Below, in pieces: positions 42,642 through 51,635 of a DNA stretch of 61,348 nucleotides (position 1 is the stretch's first letter; the number at the start of each line of letters is the position of its first letter). Location of the stretch: the NCBI RefSeq assembly GCF_013204855.1, contig NZ_JABMKZ010000045.1, positions 1 to 61,348 of the forward strand. Reading direction: 5' to 3'. This stretch comes from Paenibacillus alba. Lineage in GTDB: Bacteria > Bacillota > Bacilli > Paenibacillales > NBRC-103111. Made by a program: the position numbers and the translations under genes. The notes beneath the pieces were generated by a model. That model saw only the letters and a list, made by a program, of their open reading frames with translations, did not search any database and had not been told where the DNA came from.

Positions 42642-43931
42642 TTACTTTCCGTTCTTCAATTGCTGCAAGTCCAGGAATCCATCTTCTTGGCTGTAAGCCG
42701 GGACGCCGTGACTGCCAACGTCAAGTCCTACAAGCTCTTCGTCGCGGGTGACTCTCAGCGGGACGATGAGATTAATTAATTTCAGACATCCCCATGTAAT
42801 AGCAAAGCCCCAGACGCAAACCGTAACTAAACCTAAAGCTTGAACCCCAAGCAGACTGAAGCCGCCTCCATAAAATAATCCCGCAGTCCCTTCACGAATA
42901 CTGTCCGGTTGTGCGAACAATCCAACAGCCAACGTTCCGATGCTGCCGCTAATGCCATGAACGGGGAAGGCGCCAACGGGATCATCAATTCGTCTGGCTT
43001 CCAGCATTTCTGTCGCATAGACCATGGAGATCCCGCACACAGCCCCGATAAGGATGGCGGCAACATCACTAACGAAGGCACACCCTGCGGTAATGCCAAC
43101 CAGACCTGCAAGAGCGCCGTTGATGACCATCGGTGGATCGGCTTTGCGGTATCGCATCATGGTGAACAAGATGCAGGTTGCACTTCCTGCTGCCGCTGCC
43201 AGCATGGTCGTTACGGCGATATGCCCAATCGACGTGTTGGTAGCGCTCAGGGTACTGCCGGAGTTAAAGCCAAACCAACCGAACCATAGAATGAAAGCGC
43301 CGACCGAGGCCAGCGGCAAATTGGAGGGGGGCACGATATTAGCGGTGCCATCCGGCGAGAATTTGCCGATTCTTGGACCTATGATGATCGCTGCGGCTAG
43401 CGCGGAGAATCCGCCAAGTCCATGGATGACGGCGGAACCGGCGAAATCAATCATGCCGAGTTTGCCTAACCACCCGTTAATCGCCCACACCCAATGGCCT
43501 GCTATTGGATATATAAAGCCTGTCATTGCGATCGTATACAAAATGTAAGCCCGAAAATTGATACGTTCGGCAACAGCGCCCGATACAATGGAGATAACAG
43601 CAATAACGAAGGCGCATTGGAACAGCCAATAAGTCTCATGTGAGATATTAAGGGCGATATGTGTCAAATCTCCTCCCATGAAGAAGCCTGTCGTTCCGAT
43701 GAGTCCTGCGGCATCTTTTCCATACATAAGGCCAAAACCAATGAAATAAAATATAAGAGCTCCGAAGGCGATGTCAACAAATACCTTCATAATAATGCTT
43801 ACCGCATTCTTCTGTCTGACAAAGCCTGCTTCCAGCAAGGCGAAACCGCCTTCCATCAATAAAATCATGGCAGCTGTCAGAACAACCCAGATGGTATCTA
43901 GACCGCTGGAAAGCTGTTGGATTGTAGCCAT
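42642..43931 (-). CDS. amt: Ammonium transporter (Amt/MEP/Rh)
   Basis: A 429-residue ammonium channel with eleven predicted membrane helices. Family features are EGGFALLEAGFVRQKN, DFAGSAVIHGLGGFSALAAA (with the first pore His) and FPVHGISGSIGTLA (second pore His). There is no clear signal peptide. No glnK/PII gene is beside it, unlike many amt loci, and I found no perfect GlnR/TnrA box upstream. It shares a divergent region with the lia genes. Confidence 0.93.
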   Translation of the reverse strand: MATIQQLSSGLDTIWVVLTAAMILLMEGGFALLEAGFVRQKNAVSIIMKVFVDIAFGALIFYFIGFGLMYGKDAAGLIGTTGFFMGGDLTHIALNISHETYWLFQCAFVIAVISIVSGAVAERINFRAYILYTIAMTGFIYPIAGHWVWAINGWLGKLGMIDFAGSAVIHGLGGFSALAAAIIIGPRIGKFSPDGTANIVPPSNLPLASVGAFILWFGWFGFNSGSTLSATNTSIGHIAVTTMLAAAAGSATCILFTMMRYRKADPPMVINGALAGLVGITAGCAFVSDVAAILIGAVCGISMVYATEMLEARRIDDPVGAFPVHGISGSIGTLAVGLFAQPDSIREGTAGLFYGGGFSLLGVQALGLVTVCVWGFAITWGCLKLINLIVPLRVTRDEELVGLDVGSHGVPAYSQEDGFLDLQQLKNGK

Positions 43932-44202
43932 ACTCTAATCTCTCCTCATAGTAGACGCATTCTTTTGCACCAATTATACGGTTCTGATGATAAACATGTC
44001 AACGAAATGCGTAAGAATACATAACATGAGAACGATATTGTTCGTTTTTCGAAATGCTATGTGAGGTATTCCAAGTTTACCAATCAAAACTCAGCCTTAA
44101 GACCGAGGCGGCCTTCAATCCTTCGTCTCTTTTCAATCTGGCTCGTATCTTATAGACTAGAGGTAAGCTTAACGATGATGGACACAAATGGAGGAAGAAC
44201 GT
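43932..44202. promoter_or_regulatory. Divergent amt-liaF control region
   Basis: This must hold promoters for amt (minus) and liaFSR (plus). A perfect palindrome GAACGATATTGTTC lies at 44030-44043 and could be an operator. I see no canonical GlnR box. GGAGG at 44190-44194 is the liaF ribosome site. Confidence 0.45.
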
Positions 44203-45327
44203 ATGAATCCGCACATGTTTCAACGGATAATCTGGGGGCTTGTTCTTGTGACGGCAGGTACCCTCTTTTTACTTAATCAAATGGGGTTAATTGAGATTGA
44301 TCTTGCGTATATGTTTTCCACTTACTGGCCTGTTATTCTGATTATTTATGGACTGACAGGCTTCGTTTGGCAGCGCAAATATAACTGGGGAGGTTCGATT
44401 TGGAGCTTGCTCGTATGTGGCGTTGGGACGATCTTTCTCCTCAAAAATTTACATGTAACTAACCTGTCGCTGGGAGAAATGTTTAAGTTTCTTGCGCCAG
44501 TTGCCCTGATTTTGTTTGGCTTGAATGTAATTTTCAAACCAAGCCGGAAGGAATCCCCGGAGTGGCCATCTATTCGAGAAGCCAAAGAAGAGCTCAGACG
44601 GGAAAGACGAGAAGCAAGAAGACGGCAGCATGATGATAAGCATCGGAACCCTTGGGACCAGCCCAAATGGAATGAAACCAAGTCAGGGGCGAGCACTGAC
44701 AAGAACAAGGAAGCAGCATTTCCTTCTAATGAAGCAAAGCGTGAGCTTAGTGAAGAAGAAAAGGCTGTGCTCAAGGATATTCATGGCGAGTTTCGTGACA
44801 AGCATCTCGAGGAATGGGAGATCGGTGCATCGCCCGAAACGAAGGATCCTGCCGTGAAACCTCATGCGCCTCGTCAGCCGAAGACACATGCTTTTCATCA
44901 TCAAGAGCACAAATACGATGAGTTCGTAAGGAATTTTGATAATGGTGACGTGCTTCATCGCCATGGCTTTATCGGTGATGTGCATCTTGGCCAAGAAGCA
45001 TGGGAACTGAAACCGATTCAGATCTCGCACTTTATTGGGGATTCCGTTATTGATCTTACGCGTGCTTCTATCCCATTGGGTGAAACCACCATTCATGTTA
45101 CGGCTTTTATCGGTGATGTGAAAATTTTTATCCCGAATGATATCGATGTCGAGGTTCGAGTCATGGCGAGTTCTTTCATTGGTGATATGAAAGTGCTGGA
45201 CCGCCGCGAGAGTGGTTTCTTGCGAAGCGTTAGAACACAAACCTCGCAATATGAAGAAGCAGATCGGAAACTAATCGTAACAACGAGTATGTTTATCGGA
45301 GACATTACTATTAAAAAGATTGGTTGA
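44203..45327 (+). CDS. liaF: LiaF-like membrane inhibitor of the LiaRS system
   Basis: A 374-residue protein. The first ~90 residues hold about four membrane helices (IWGLVLVTAGTLFLLNQMG onward). A long, highly charged linker (about 100-245, many Lys/Arg/Glu/His) follows. The C-terminal ~125 residues have five repeats around FIGD (GFIGDV, HFIGDS, AFIGDV, SFIGDM, MFIGDI), as in LiaF/VraT-type proteins. It should keep the LiaS kinase inactive without envelope stress. It is longer than B. subtilis LiaF (about 240) because of the linker. The ATG at 44203 is chosen by GGAGG 8 nt upstream; an in-frame ATG at 44188 overlaps that site. Heads the liaFSR operon. Confidence 0.87.
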   Translation: MNPHMFQRIIWGLVLVTAGTLFLLNQMGLIEIDLAYMFSTYWPVILIIYGLTGFVWQRKYNWGGSIWSLLVCGVGTIFLLKNLHVTNLSLGEMFKFLAPVALILFGLNVIFKPSRKESPEWPSIREAKEELRRERREARRRQHDDKHRNPWDQPKWNETKSGASTDKNKEAAFPSNEAKRELSEEEKAVLKDIHGEFRDKHLEEWEIGASPETKDPAVKPHAPRQPKTHAFHHQEHKYDEFVRNFDNGDVLHRHGFIGDVHLGQEAWELKPIQISHFIGDSVIDLTRASIPLGETTIHVTAFIGDVKIFIPNDIDVEVRVMASSFIGDMKVLDRRESGFLRSVRTQTSQYEEADRKLIVTTSMFIGDITIKKIG

Positions 45328-45336
45328 GGATGGGGC

Positions 45337-46410
45337 ATGTACAAATTGCGAATGTTCAATATGAAGTGGCAGCTGCTGAATTACTTTCTTATATCCAGTT
45401 TGCTTACGGTTTTAAGTATATATGTAGTCCTTGAATACTATAGTGCAGAGCTAGCCAATTGGAATTTTCGCATGTGGTTCCTTGTGGCTATTCTTGCGGT
45501 TTGCTTAACGGTAGGATACGTGGCGACCAAACGCTGGCAGCGCAAGGTGGATGAACTCCATGTGGCTATGCTGGAGTTGTCCAAGGGGAATTTCTCCAGT
45601 CGTATTGAGATGGAGCCAGTTGAACCGTTCTTATATTTATATGATGCTTTCAACAAAATGGCTTCTGCCGTTGAAGAACGCGTTCAACTGCTGCAACAGC
45701 TGGGCGAAGCTGAAGCGATACGTGATCAAGAATTAACGGAGAATGCCGTTATGGAAGAAAGACGGCGCCTGGCGCGGGATCTGCATGATACTGTTAGCCA
45801 AGAGCTTTTTGCCATTCATATGTCGGCTTCCTCGCTGCCGAAGATTCTGGAGCGAAATCCAAGCGCAGCTCCGTCCGTGATGAGTCAGCTTATCGAAATG
45901 TCTCATCATGCCCAGAAGCAGATGCGTGGTTTGATTTCCCAATTAAGACCGATTGAGCTGAATGATATGAGCTTACAAGAAGCCCTGGAGAAGTGGTTTC
46001 CGGAATATTGCCGGAATCATGAGCTGCAGGGCCAGCTTGACGTTTCGCTGCGTGAATCTATATCGGAAGCGATCGAGCATCAATTTTTCCTCATTATTCA
46101 AGAAGGCCTTGCGAATGTCGTGAAGCATGCTTCAGCTAAACAGATACGGCTATCCATTTATGAACGGGAGCACCAGTATGTGCTTCAATTACAGGATGAC
46201 GGGCAAGGTTTTGAACGAAGAGATATTCCTTCCGCCTCACATGGCTTATCGACCATGAGGGAACGCGCGCAAAAGCTCGGAGGGGAAGTTGAGATTGACA
46301 GCAAATTAGGATCGGGCACAAGAGTGCGCGTGCGCATTCCGAGGTTTACAGGCCAATCTGTTACTGTATTGAAGGAGAGAGAGGGAGAAACGAATGAGTC
46401 CGAACATTAA
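45337..46410 (+). CDS. liaS: LiaS-type sensor histidine kinase
   Basis: A 357-residue NarX-type kinase with two membrane helices close together (intramembrane-sensing), a HAMP region, a HisKA_3 domain with RRRLARDLHDTVSQEL (His150) and a HATPase with DDGQGFERRD and GLSTMRERA. It detects cell-envelope stress, normally damage to the lipid II cycle. It lies 9 nt after liaF and overlaps liaR by 17 nt, so all three are translated from one message. Confidence 0.92.
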   Translation: MYKLRMFNMKWQLLNYFLISSLLTVLSIYVVLEYYSAELANWNFRMWFLVAILAVCLTVGYVATKRWQRKVDELHVAMLELSKGNFSSRIEMEPVEPFLYLYDAFNKMASAVEERVQLLQQLGEAEAIRDQELTENAVMEERRRLARDLHDTVSQELFAIHMSASSLPKILERNPSAAPSVMSQLIEMSHHAQKQMRGLISQLRPIELNDMSLQEALEKWFPEYCRNHELQGQLDVSLRESISEAIEHQFFLIIQEGLANVVKHASAKQIRLSIYEREHQYVLQLQDDGQGFERRDIPSASHGLSTMRERAQKLGGEVEIDSKLGSGTRVRVRIPRFTGQSVTVLKEREGETNESEH

Positions 46411-47044
46411 AGTTATGATTGTTGATGATCACGATATGGTTCGAGTTGGATTGCGAACGTACATTTCCTTGGAGCCAGGATTGGAAGTCGTAGGGGAAGC
46501 CAGCAATGGGCAAGAAGCATTTGATAAATTAAGTCAAGAATCAGTTGAACGTATTCCGGATGTGATCCTGATGGATCTTACGATGCCAGTGCTGGACGGG
46601 ATTGGTGCTACGAAATTAATTTCAGGCAAGTTTCCGCAGACGAAGATCATTATGCTAACCAGCTTTCTAGAGGAAGCGAAGGTGCTTGAAGCAGTGGAGT
46701 CGGGAGCCATCAGCTATATGCTGAAGACGGTTTCGTCGGATCAATTGATTCATGCGATTCAAAGTGCTTACCGCGGCATGCCTGTGATGAATTCGGAAGT
46801 GTCGTTGGCGCTCACAAGAGGCATCAGACAGCGCAATGAGCTGCCGGCAGAAGAAGGCTTAACCTCAAGAGAGAGAGAAGTACTGCTTTTGATTGCAGAG
46901 GGGAAAAGTAATAAGGATATTTCGGAAGAACTTTTTATCAGTATCAAAACGGTCAAGACCCATGTCAGCAACCTTCTAATGAAATGTGAACTAGAGGATC
47001 GAACACAGCTTGCTATCTTTGCTCATCGCAAAGGCTGGGTGTAG
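46394..47044 (+). CDS. liaR: LiaR-type response regulator (NarL/FixJ)
   Basis: A 216-residue regulator with a receiver (IVDDHDMVRVGLR; phospho-acceptor Asp61 in VILMDLTMP) and a LuxR-type helix-turn-helix at the C-terminus (LTSREREVLLLIAEG, then SNKDISEELFISIKTVKTHV). It starts inside the end of liaS. The partner is LiaS. Binding sites were not identified. The liaIH target genes are not in the window. Confidence 0.93.
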   Translation: MSPNIKVMIVDDHDMVRVGLRTYISLEPGLEVVGEASNGQEAFDKLSQESVERIPDVILMDLTMPVLDGIGATKLISGKFPQTKIIMLTSFLEEAKVLEAVESGAISYMLKTVSSDQLIHAIQSAYRGMPVMNSEVSLALTRGIRQRNELPAEEGLTSREREVLLLIAEGKSNKDISEELFISIKTVKTHVSNLLMKCELEDRTQLAIFAHRKGWV

Positions 47045-47130
47045 ATAAGGAATTAATCACACATAAAAACTACAATTTGGCACACTCTATGCGTAAGGAC
47101 AAATAATATGAGCGCTAAGGGAGTGCCTGA

Positions 47131-47544
47131 ATGAAAACTTTATCATCAACGTTGGAGCAAGTGCAAGAATCCTTTGACAGTGTACGTGATCATTTGCATG
47201 AATTCGATTTTGCCTTAGGCGGTAATTGGGAGTACGATCATGGTTATTTCGATCGCTCTTTGGATGAAGGTCATAAAGTGTGGCTGCGGATTCCTTTTCA
47301 AGTCGTCACGGGAAGAATCGACGGGGATACAGAAGCTACCGATGCGATAGTTGAGGTCGGAACTCCTTTTGTGCTGAAGCATGTATATAATGAAGGGCTT
47401 GATCAAGAGGCGGAAGCGGAAACCTATGGCGCGCTCATTGATCAGTTCCAAACTCCGCTGGACGCGGATGCCGACATTGAAGATAAATGGGTGAAGGAAG
47501 CGACGGGATTGCTTCAAAAAGTAGAGCAAGCTTGGCTCCAGTAA
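47131..47544 (+). CDS. YugN-like family protein
   Basis: A 137-residue soluble protein that resembles the Bacillales YugN family: FALGGNWEYDHGYFDRSLDE, VWLRIPFQVVTGRIDGD, GTPFVLKHVYNEGLD. Function unknown. AAGGGAG lies 7 nt before the ATG. It is on the same strand as liaFSR but separated by about 85 nt, so it is probably its own unit. Confidence 0.83.
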   Translation: MKTLSSTLEQVQESFDSVRDHLHEFDFALGGNWEYDHGYFDRSLDEGHKVWLRIPFQVVTGRIDGDTEATDAIVEVGTPFVLKHVYNEGLDQEAEAETYGALIDQFQTPLDADADIEDKWVKEATGLLQKVEQAWLQ

Positions 47545-47686
47545 TAAAGCCCTTTTTTTACCTCCATTTTATTGTTTTTTAATATTCGTTTAAGGTTGTG
47601 GGTGCATGATAGAGCTACAGACAACAAAGACATCAACCAACAAGTACATGCACTTATAACTTTATTAAACAATCGGAGGTAAGACC

Positions 47687-49294
47687 ATGGAAGATAACAA
47701 AAAAGACTATAGCGATTTTTTTAAGTCGCAGAACAACAATAGCGATAACATGAACAAGGAAACGCCTGACAATGCCAATCATCAGGAGCCACAGGATCCG
47801 AACAAAGAGCGGCCTTCTTACTACTATTCCTATGGTCCCTACAAGTCGGCTTTCAATGAAAATAATGAACAAGAATCTTTGGTGACCTCCGCATCAGGAA
47901 CTGAGGGAACTTCCAGTGTAGAAGTAACGCCTCCCAAAAACCTGCGTCCCTTCAGCTTCGGACCGGATGTGACGAATTCACAGGGACAAGGGCCATGGGA
48001 TCCGAATCATGCAAAGAAACGTTCATCCGTGAAAAGCGTCTTCGCGGCTTTCATGGCTGGGGCATTGGTTGTAGGAGCTCTCATGTTTACCGCTGATAAG
48101 ATGAACATGTTTACAGGCAATTCTAAACCGCTTGCATCAGGCAGTACGACGGTATCTTCGACCAACGGATCGAATGGCAGCGGCGGCGAAGTGAAAAATG
48201 TGGGACTGGATGTTGTTCGTCCGGGGAACATTGCGGCGATTGCTCAGAACGCAGGTCCTGCGATCGTAAAAGTGGAGTCTTTGGTGAAAACAAAGCAGTC
48301 TACTCGCAGTAACGGTGGCAACTCCCTTTTCGACGATCCGTTCTTCCGTCAATTCTTTGGGGATAACGGCGGCGGCAGTACAACACCCAAGAGCAACAAA
48401 CAAGATTCCGGTACTGGTGAATTGCAGCCAGCAGGCATGGGAACCGGGTTTATTTTCGAAAAAACTGGTTATATTTTGACCAATGAGCATGTTGTAGACG
48501 GTGCTGATGAAATCCAAGTAACAGTTGAAGGCTACGATAAGCCGTTTAAGGCTAAATTATTAGGGAACAGCTACGATTTGGACTTGGCTGTCCTCAAAAT
48601 CGAAGGCGACAAAGAATTCCCGATTCTTCCACTGGGCAAAGCAGAAGATGTAAATGTAGGCGATTGGGTTGTGGCTATCGGTAACCCGTACGGCTTTGAC
48701 CATACAGTAACTGTAGGTGTACTGAGTGCGAAGGAACGTCCAATCAGCATCCCGGATTCCAAAGGAACTCGCGAATACAAGCATTTACTCCAAACAGATG
48801 CTTCCATTAACCCTGGTAACTCCGGCGGACCTTTGCTTAACTTGAATGGGGAAGTTATCGGAATTAACACAGCGGTTAGCTCTCAAGCACAAGGTATCGG
48901 ATTTGCGATTCCGACTAGCACGATCTCTTCCGTTCTTGAAAACCTTAAAAACAACGTTCAAATTCCGAAAGAACCTGTTCCTTACTTGGGTGTTGGCCTT
49001 CAAGACATCGGCAAAGACTGGGTAAGCGAACTGAAGCTTTCTAACACGGATGGGGCATTGGTTGGCAGTGTTCAACGGAAAAGTCCTGCTTTCCAAGCTG
49101 GATTGCGCCAATATGATGTGGTTATAGATATTAATGGAGCCAAGGTGAAAAATTCGCAAGAGTTAATCACGAAGGTTCAAGGTACGAAGGTAGGCGACAA
49201 AGTAACCTTAGGTCTTATTCGCGATGGCAAACGTATGGAAGTGCCTGTAACCGTTGGGGACAAAAACTCGCTAGCGGAAACACCTGCTGAATAA
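47687..49294 (+). CDS. htrA: HtrA-type membrane-anchored serine protease
   Basis: A 535-residue quality-control protease. It has a ~110-residue Asn/Pro-rich cytoplasmic tail, one membrane helix (about 115-138), a Ser/Gly linker, a trypsin-like domain with His268 (TNEHVVDG), Asp299 (DLDLAVLK) and Ser379 (GNSGGPLL), and one C-terminal PDZ domain (about 425-520). It degrades misfolded exported proteins outside the membrane. CGGAGG supports the ATG. The next genes encode an OmpR-type two-component system, reminiscent of htrA-cssRS links in Bacillus, but a terminator separates them. Confidence 0.94.
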   Translation: MEDNKKDYSDFFKSQNNNSDNMNKETPDNANHQEPQDPNKERPSYYYSYGPYKSAFNENNEQESLVTSASGTEGTSSVEVTPPKNLRPFSFGPDVTNSQGQGPWDPNHAKKRSSVKSVFAAFMAGALVVGALMFTADKMNMFTGNSKPLASGSTTVSSTNGSNGSGGEVKNVGLDVVRPGNIAAIAQNAGPAIVKVESLVKTKQSTRSNGGNSLFDDPFFRQFFGDNGGGSTTPKSNKQDSGTGELQPAGMGTGFIFEKTGYILTNEHVVDGADEIQVTVEGYDKPFKAKLLGNSYDLDLAVLKIEGDKEFPILPLGKAEDVNVGDWVVAIGNPYGFDHTVTVGVLSAKERPISIPDSKGTREYKHLLQTDASINPGNSGGPLLNLNGEVIGINTAVSSQAQGIGFAIPTSTISSVLENLKNNVQIPKEPVPYLGVGLQDIGKDWVSELKLSNTDGALVGSVQRKSPAFQAGLRQYDVVIDINGAKVKNSQELITKVQGTKVGDKVTLGLIRDGKRMEVPVTVGDKNSLAETPAE

Positions 49295-49319
49295 GAGATG
49301 GCCTAAAGTAAGTATAAAA

Positions 49320-49376
49320 GGAAGTGGAGACCCGCGGCCGCAAGCTTGCAGGCTCTGCTTCTTTTTGCTTGTGGTG
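49320..49376 (+). terminator. Imperfect terminator after htrA
   Basis: GGAAGTGGAGACC and GGCTCTGCTTC pair with bulges around a GC-rich loop, followed by T5. The loop holds GCGGCCGCAAGCTTGCA, a chance run of restriction sites. Confidence 0.65.
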
Positions 49377-49416
49377 GAATTTGGTACAATAGAAAGAAAA
49401 AGAAGGGGGCTCACCG

Positions 49417-50106
49417 ATGAGAGAAAACATTATGGTAATCGATGACGACGAGAAAATTACGTCTATGCTTAGACGTGGCTTGGCTTTTGAAGGATATTCG
49501 GTGGAGACAGCAAGCAATGGTGCTGATGGGCTTAAGCAAATGTTGAGAACAGAGCCTCACCTGCTCATTCTAGATGTTATGATGCCGCATATTGACGGCT
49601 GGGAAGTAGTGCGCCGTGTTCGTGAAGGCGGCAGCGAGGTGCCGATTCTTATGCTGACGGCCAAAGATGAGATTAGTGATCGTGTCAAAGGCCTGGACCT
49701 TGGTGCTGACGATTATTTGGTCAAGCCCTTTGCATTGGAGGAACTGCTGGCAAGAGTGCGTGTTCTTCTTAGGCGGAGAATGGAGCGTCCAGAGCAGCAG
49801 ACGAATCGTCTAAATTATGAAGATACCATTTTGGATCTTGATACGCGTGAGGTTTTCCGTGGCGAGAAGCTGATTGAGTTAACGACGAAGGAATTTGATT
49901 TGCTGCATTTATTCATGCAGAATCCGAAACGAGTGCTGTCCCGAGACGTTATTATGGAAAAAATATGGGGCTATGATTACAGTGGCGAATCCAATGTTCT
50001 TGAGGTTTATATTGCGCTGCTGCGCCAAAAAACAGAGGAATTCGGCCATAAACGATTAATTCAAACGGTGCGGGGAGCAGGGTATGTATTGAGAGGAGAG
50101 AATTAA
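49417..50106 (+). CDS. OmpR/PhoB-family response regulator
   Basis: A 229-residue regulator. The receiver has IDDDEKITSMLRRGL, Asp53 in LLILDVMMPH, and the Lys in DDYLVKPFA. The C-terminal winged helix has LTTKEFDLLHLFMQNP and the end motif TVRGAGYVLR. The LRRGLAFEGYSV start is MprA-like. AAGGGGG precedes the ATG. The kinase gene begins 2 nt after its stop. The target could include htrA, by position only. Confidence 0.92.
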   Translation: MRENIMVIDDDEKITSMLRRGLAFEGYSVETASNGADGLKQMLRTEPHLLILDVMMPHIDGWEVVRRVREGGSEVPILMLTAKDEISDRVKGLDLGADDYLVKPFALEELLARVRVLLRRRMERPEQQTNRLNYEDTILDLDTREVFRGEKLIELTTKEFDLLHLFMQNPKRVLSRDVIMEKIWGYDYSGESNVLEVYIALLRQKTEEFGHKRLIQTVRGAGYVLRGEN

Positions 50107-50107
50107 G

Positions 50108-51589
50108 ATGTCTCTTCGCCTCCGACTAACGCTTTGGTATTCAGGGATATTGGCGTTGACTATGCTGCTTTTTGGGATTGTTCTTTACTTTTTTTTGAAT
50201 TACTTTCTTTATGACCAAATTCGGCAGGATGTCAAGCGAGAAGCGGGCAATACCTCTCAACGTATTCAGAAGAGCTTCGCCCTTTCCCAAAAAGGGCTTG
50301 TTGTTGATTTGGAACTGGAAAGCAGAGATTTTTATTCAACGAATACGTTTTTGCAATTATATAATGTGGCGCTCAAAAGCTTTAATCGTTCTGCCAACTT
50401 GCAGTTTTATGATGTGACCTTGCCGTTAGCGAAAAATGTGATTGAACGATTGCAGCAGGGTGATGATGGATTTTTTGAAAAAACGAAGGTGCTTGGACAA
50501 GATTTCCTTATTTATCATCAAGCAATCTGGGGGAAAGCTAATGGACAGGACCAGCTTATCGGTGTCCTTCAAGCGGCTGTCCCGATTGGCAGCTATGAGC
50601 GAACGTCCATAACGCTCAGAAATACGCTCTTTATTTGGGCTTTGCTAACGATTATCGTAGCAGCTTCCTTAGGTTGGTTCTTAGCGCGTAAAGCGCTTAA
50701 GCCGATCGAACGCGTCATTGAAGCCGCAAACCAGATTGGCAGCGGTGATGATTTGGAGAAACGGATCTTATACGAGGGACCCTTGGACGAAATAGGTCGT
50801 CTCACCCAAACGATTAACGGGATGTTGTCCCGAATTCAGATCACCTACCTGGAGCTGGATGAAGCGTACAGGGCTCAGCGCAGATTTGTTTCGGATGCCT
50901 CGCATGAGCTGAGAACTCCGCTTACAACGATCCGCGGCAATGTTGATTTGCTTGAGAAGATGTGGAAACAAACATCTGGAAGTACAGAGCTCTCTACACC
51001 GGAGCAGATGCAGATGTCCTTGGAGGCTATGCATGACATTGCAGGAGAAGCTCAGCGCATGAGCCGACTGGTCAACGATCTGCTGGCACTGGCCAGAGCG
51101 GATGCGGGTATTCTTATGGAGAAGAAGCCGGTTGAGATGCTGCCGCTTGTGCAGGAAGTGACGAGGAGAGCACAACTCCTGGAACATACAGCCGTTTGGC
51201 GCGTTGGCGAGCTGGATGCTCTGGACAACGCAGTTGTACAGGGCAACCGTGACTATTTGCAGCAGCTGTTGTTTATTTTTATTGAAAATGCTTTTAAGTA
51301 CACACCTTCGGGGACCGTATCTTTCGAGGTATCAAGTACGCATAATTTTATTGGTATCCAAATTACCGATACGGGAATAGGAATGGATAAGGAAGATATT
51401 CCTCATATTTTTGACAGATTCTATCGCGCTGATTTATCACGAGGCTTAACAACCGGTACGGGACTTGGCTTATCCATTGCCAAATGGATTATAGATGAAC
51501 ACGGCGGCTCTGTCGAAGTAACAACTCGCAAGGATGAAGGCAGCAGCTTTATGATCTGGTTGCCGGCTAACTTTCCTATGCCTGTGTAA
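50108..51589 (+). CDS. Sensor histidine kinase partnered with the OmpR-type regulator
   Basis: A 493-residue membrane kinase with a first helix at about 8-32, an extracellular domain (about 35-175), and a second helix (TLFIWALLTIIVAASLGWFL). A HAMP domain follows (about 195-250), then HisKA with FVSDASHELRTPLTTIRG (His266) and HATPase with NAFKYTP, DTGIGMDKED and GLGLSIAKWI. It is similar in build to MprB/CssS-type envelope-stress sensors. It lies in an operon with the regulator. The signal is unknown. Confidence 0.92.
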   Translation: MSLRLRLTLWYSGILALTMLLFGIVLYFFLNYFLYDQIRQDVKREAGNTSQRIQKSFALSQKGLVVDLELESRDFYSTNTFLQLYNVALKSFNRSANLQFYDVTLPLAKNVIERLQQGDDGFFEKTKVLGQDFLIYHQAIWGKANGQDQLIGVLQAAVPIGSYERTSITLRNTLFIWALLTIIVAASLGWFLARKALKPIERVIEAANQIGSGDDLEKRILYEGPLDEIGRLTQTINGMLSRIQITYLELDEAYRAQRRFVSDASHELRTPLTTIRGNVDLLEKMWKQTSGSTELSTPEQMQMSLEAMHDIAGEAQRMSRLVNDLLALARADAGILMEKKPVEMLPLVQEVTRRAQLLEHTAVWRVGELDALDNAVVQGNRDYLQQLLFIFIENAFKYTPSGTVSFEVSSTHNFIGIQITDTGIGMDKEDIPHIFDRFYRADLSRGLTTGTGLGLSIAKWIIDEHGGSVEVTTRKDEGSSFMIWLPANFPMPV

Positions 51590-51635
51590 TCAGCTATAAT
51601 AAAAGGAAATATGATTATACAGGCAGGTGGAAGAA

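Noticed and set aside
43932..44202. GlnR/TnrA box for amt
   Set aside because: TGTCAACGAAATGCGTA has only the left half. The right half TNACA is missing.
49330..49350. Polylinker-like run of NotI and HindIII sites after htrA
   Set aside because: It forms the loop of a plausible terminator between two native genes, and no vector sequence surrounds it. Chance is the simpler explanation.
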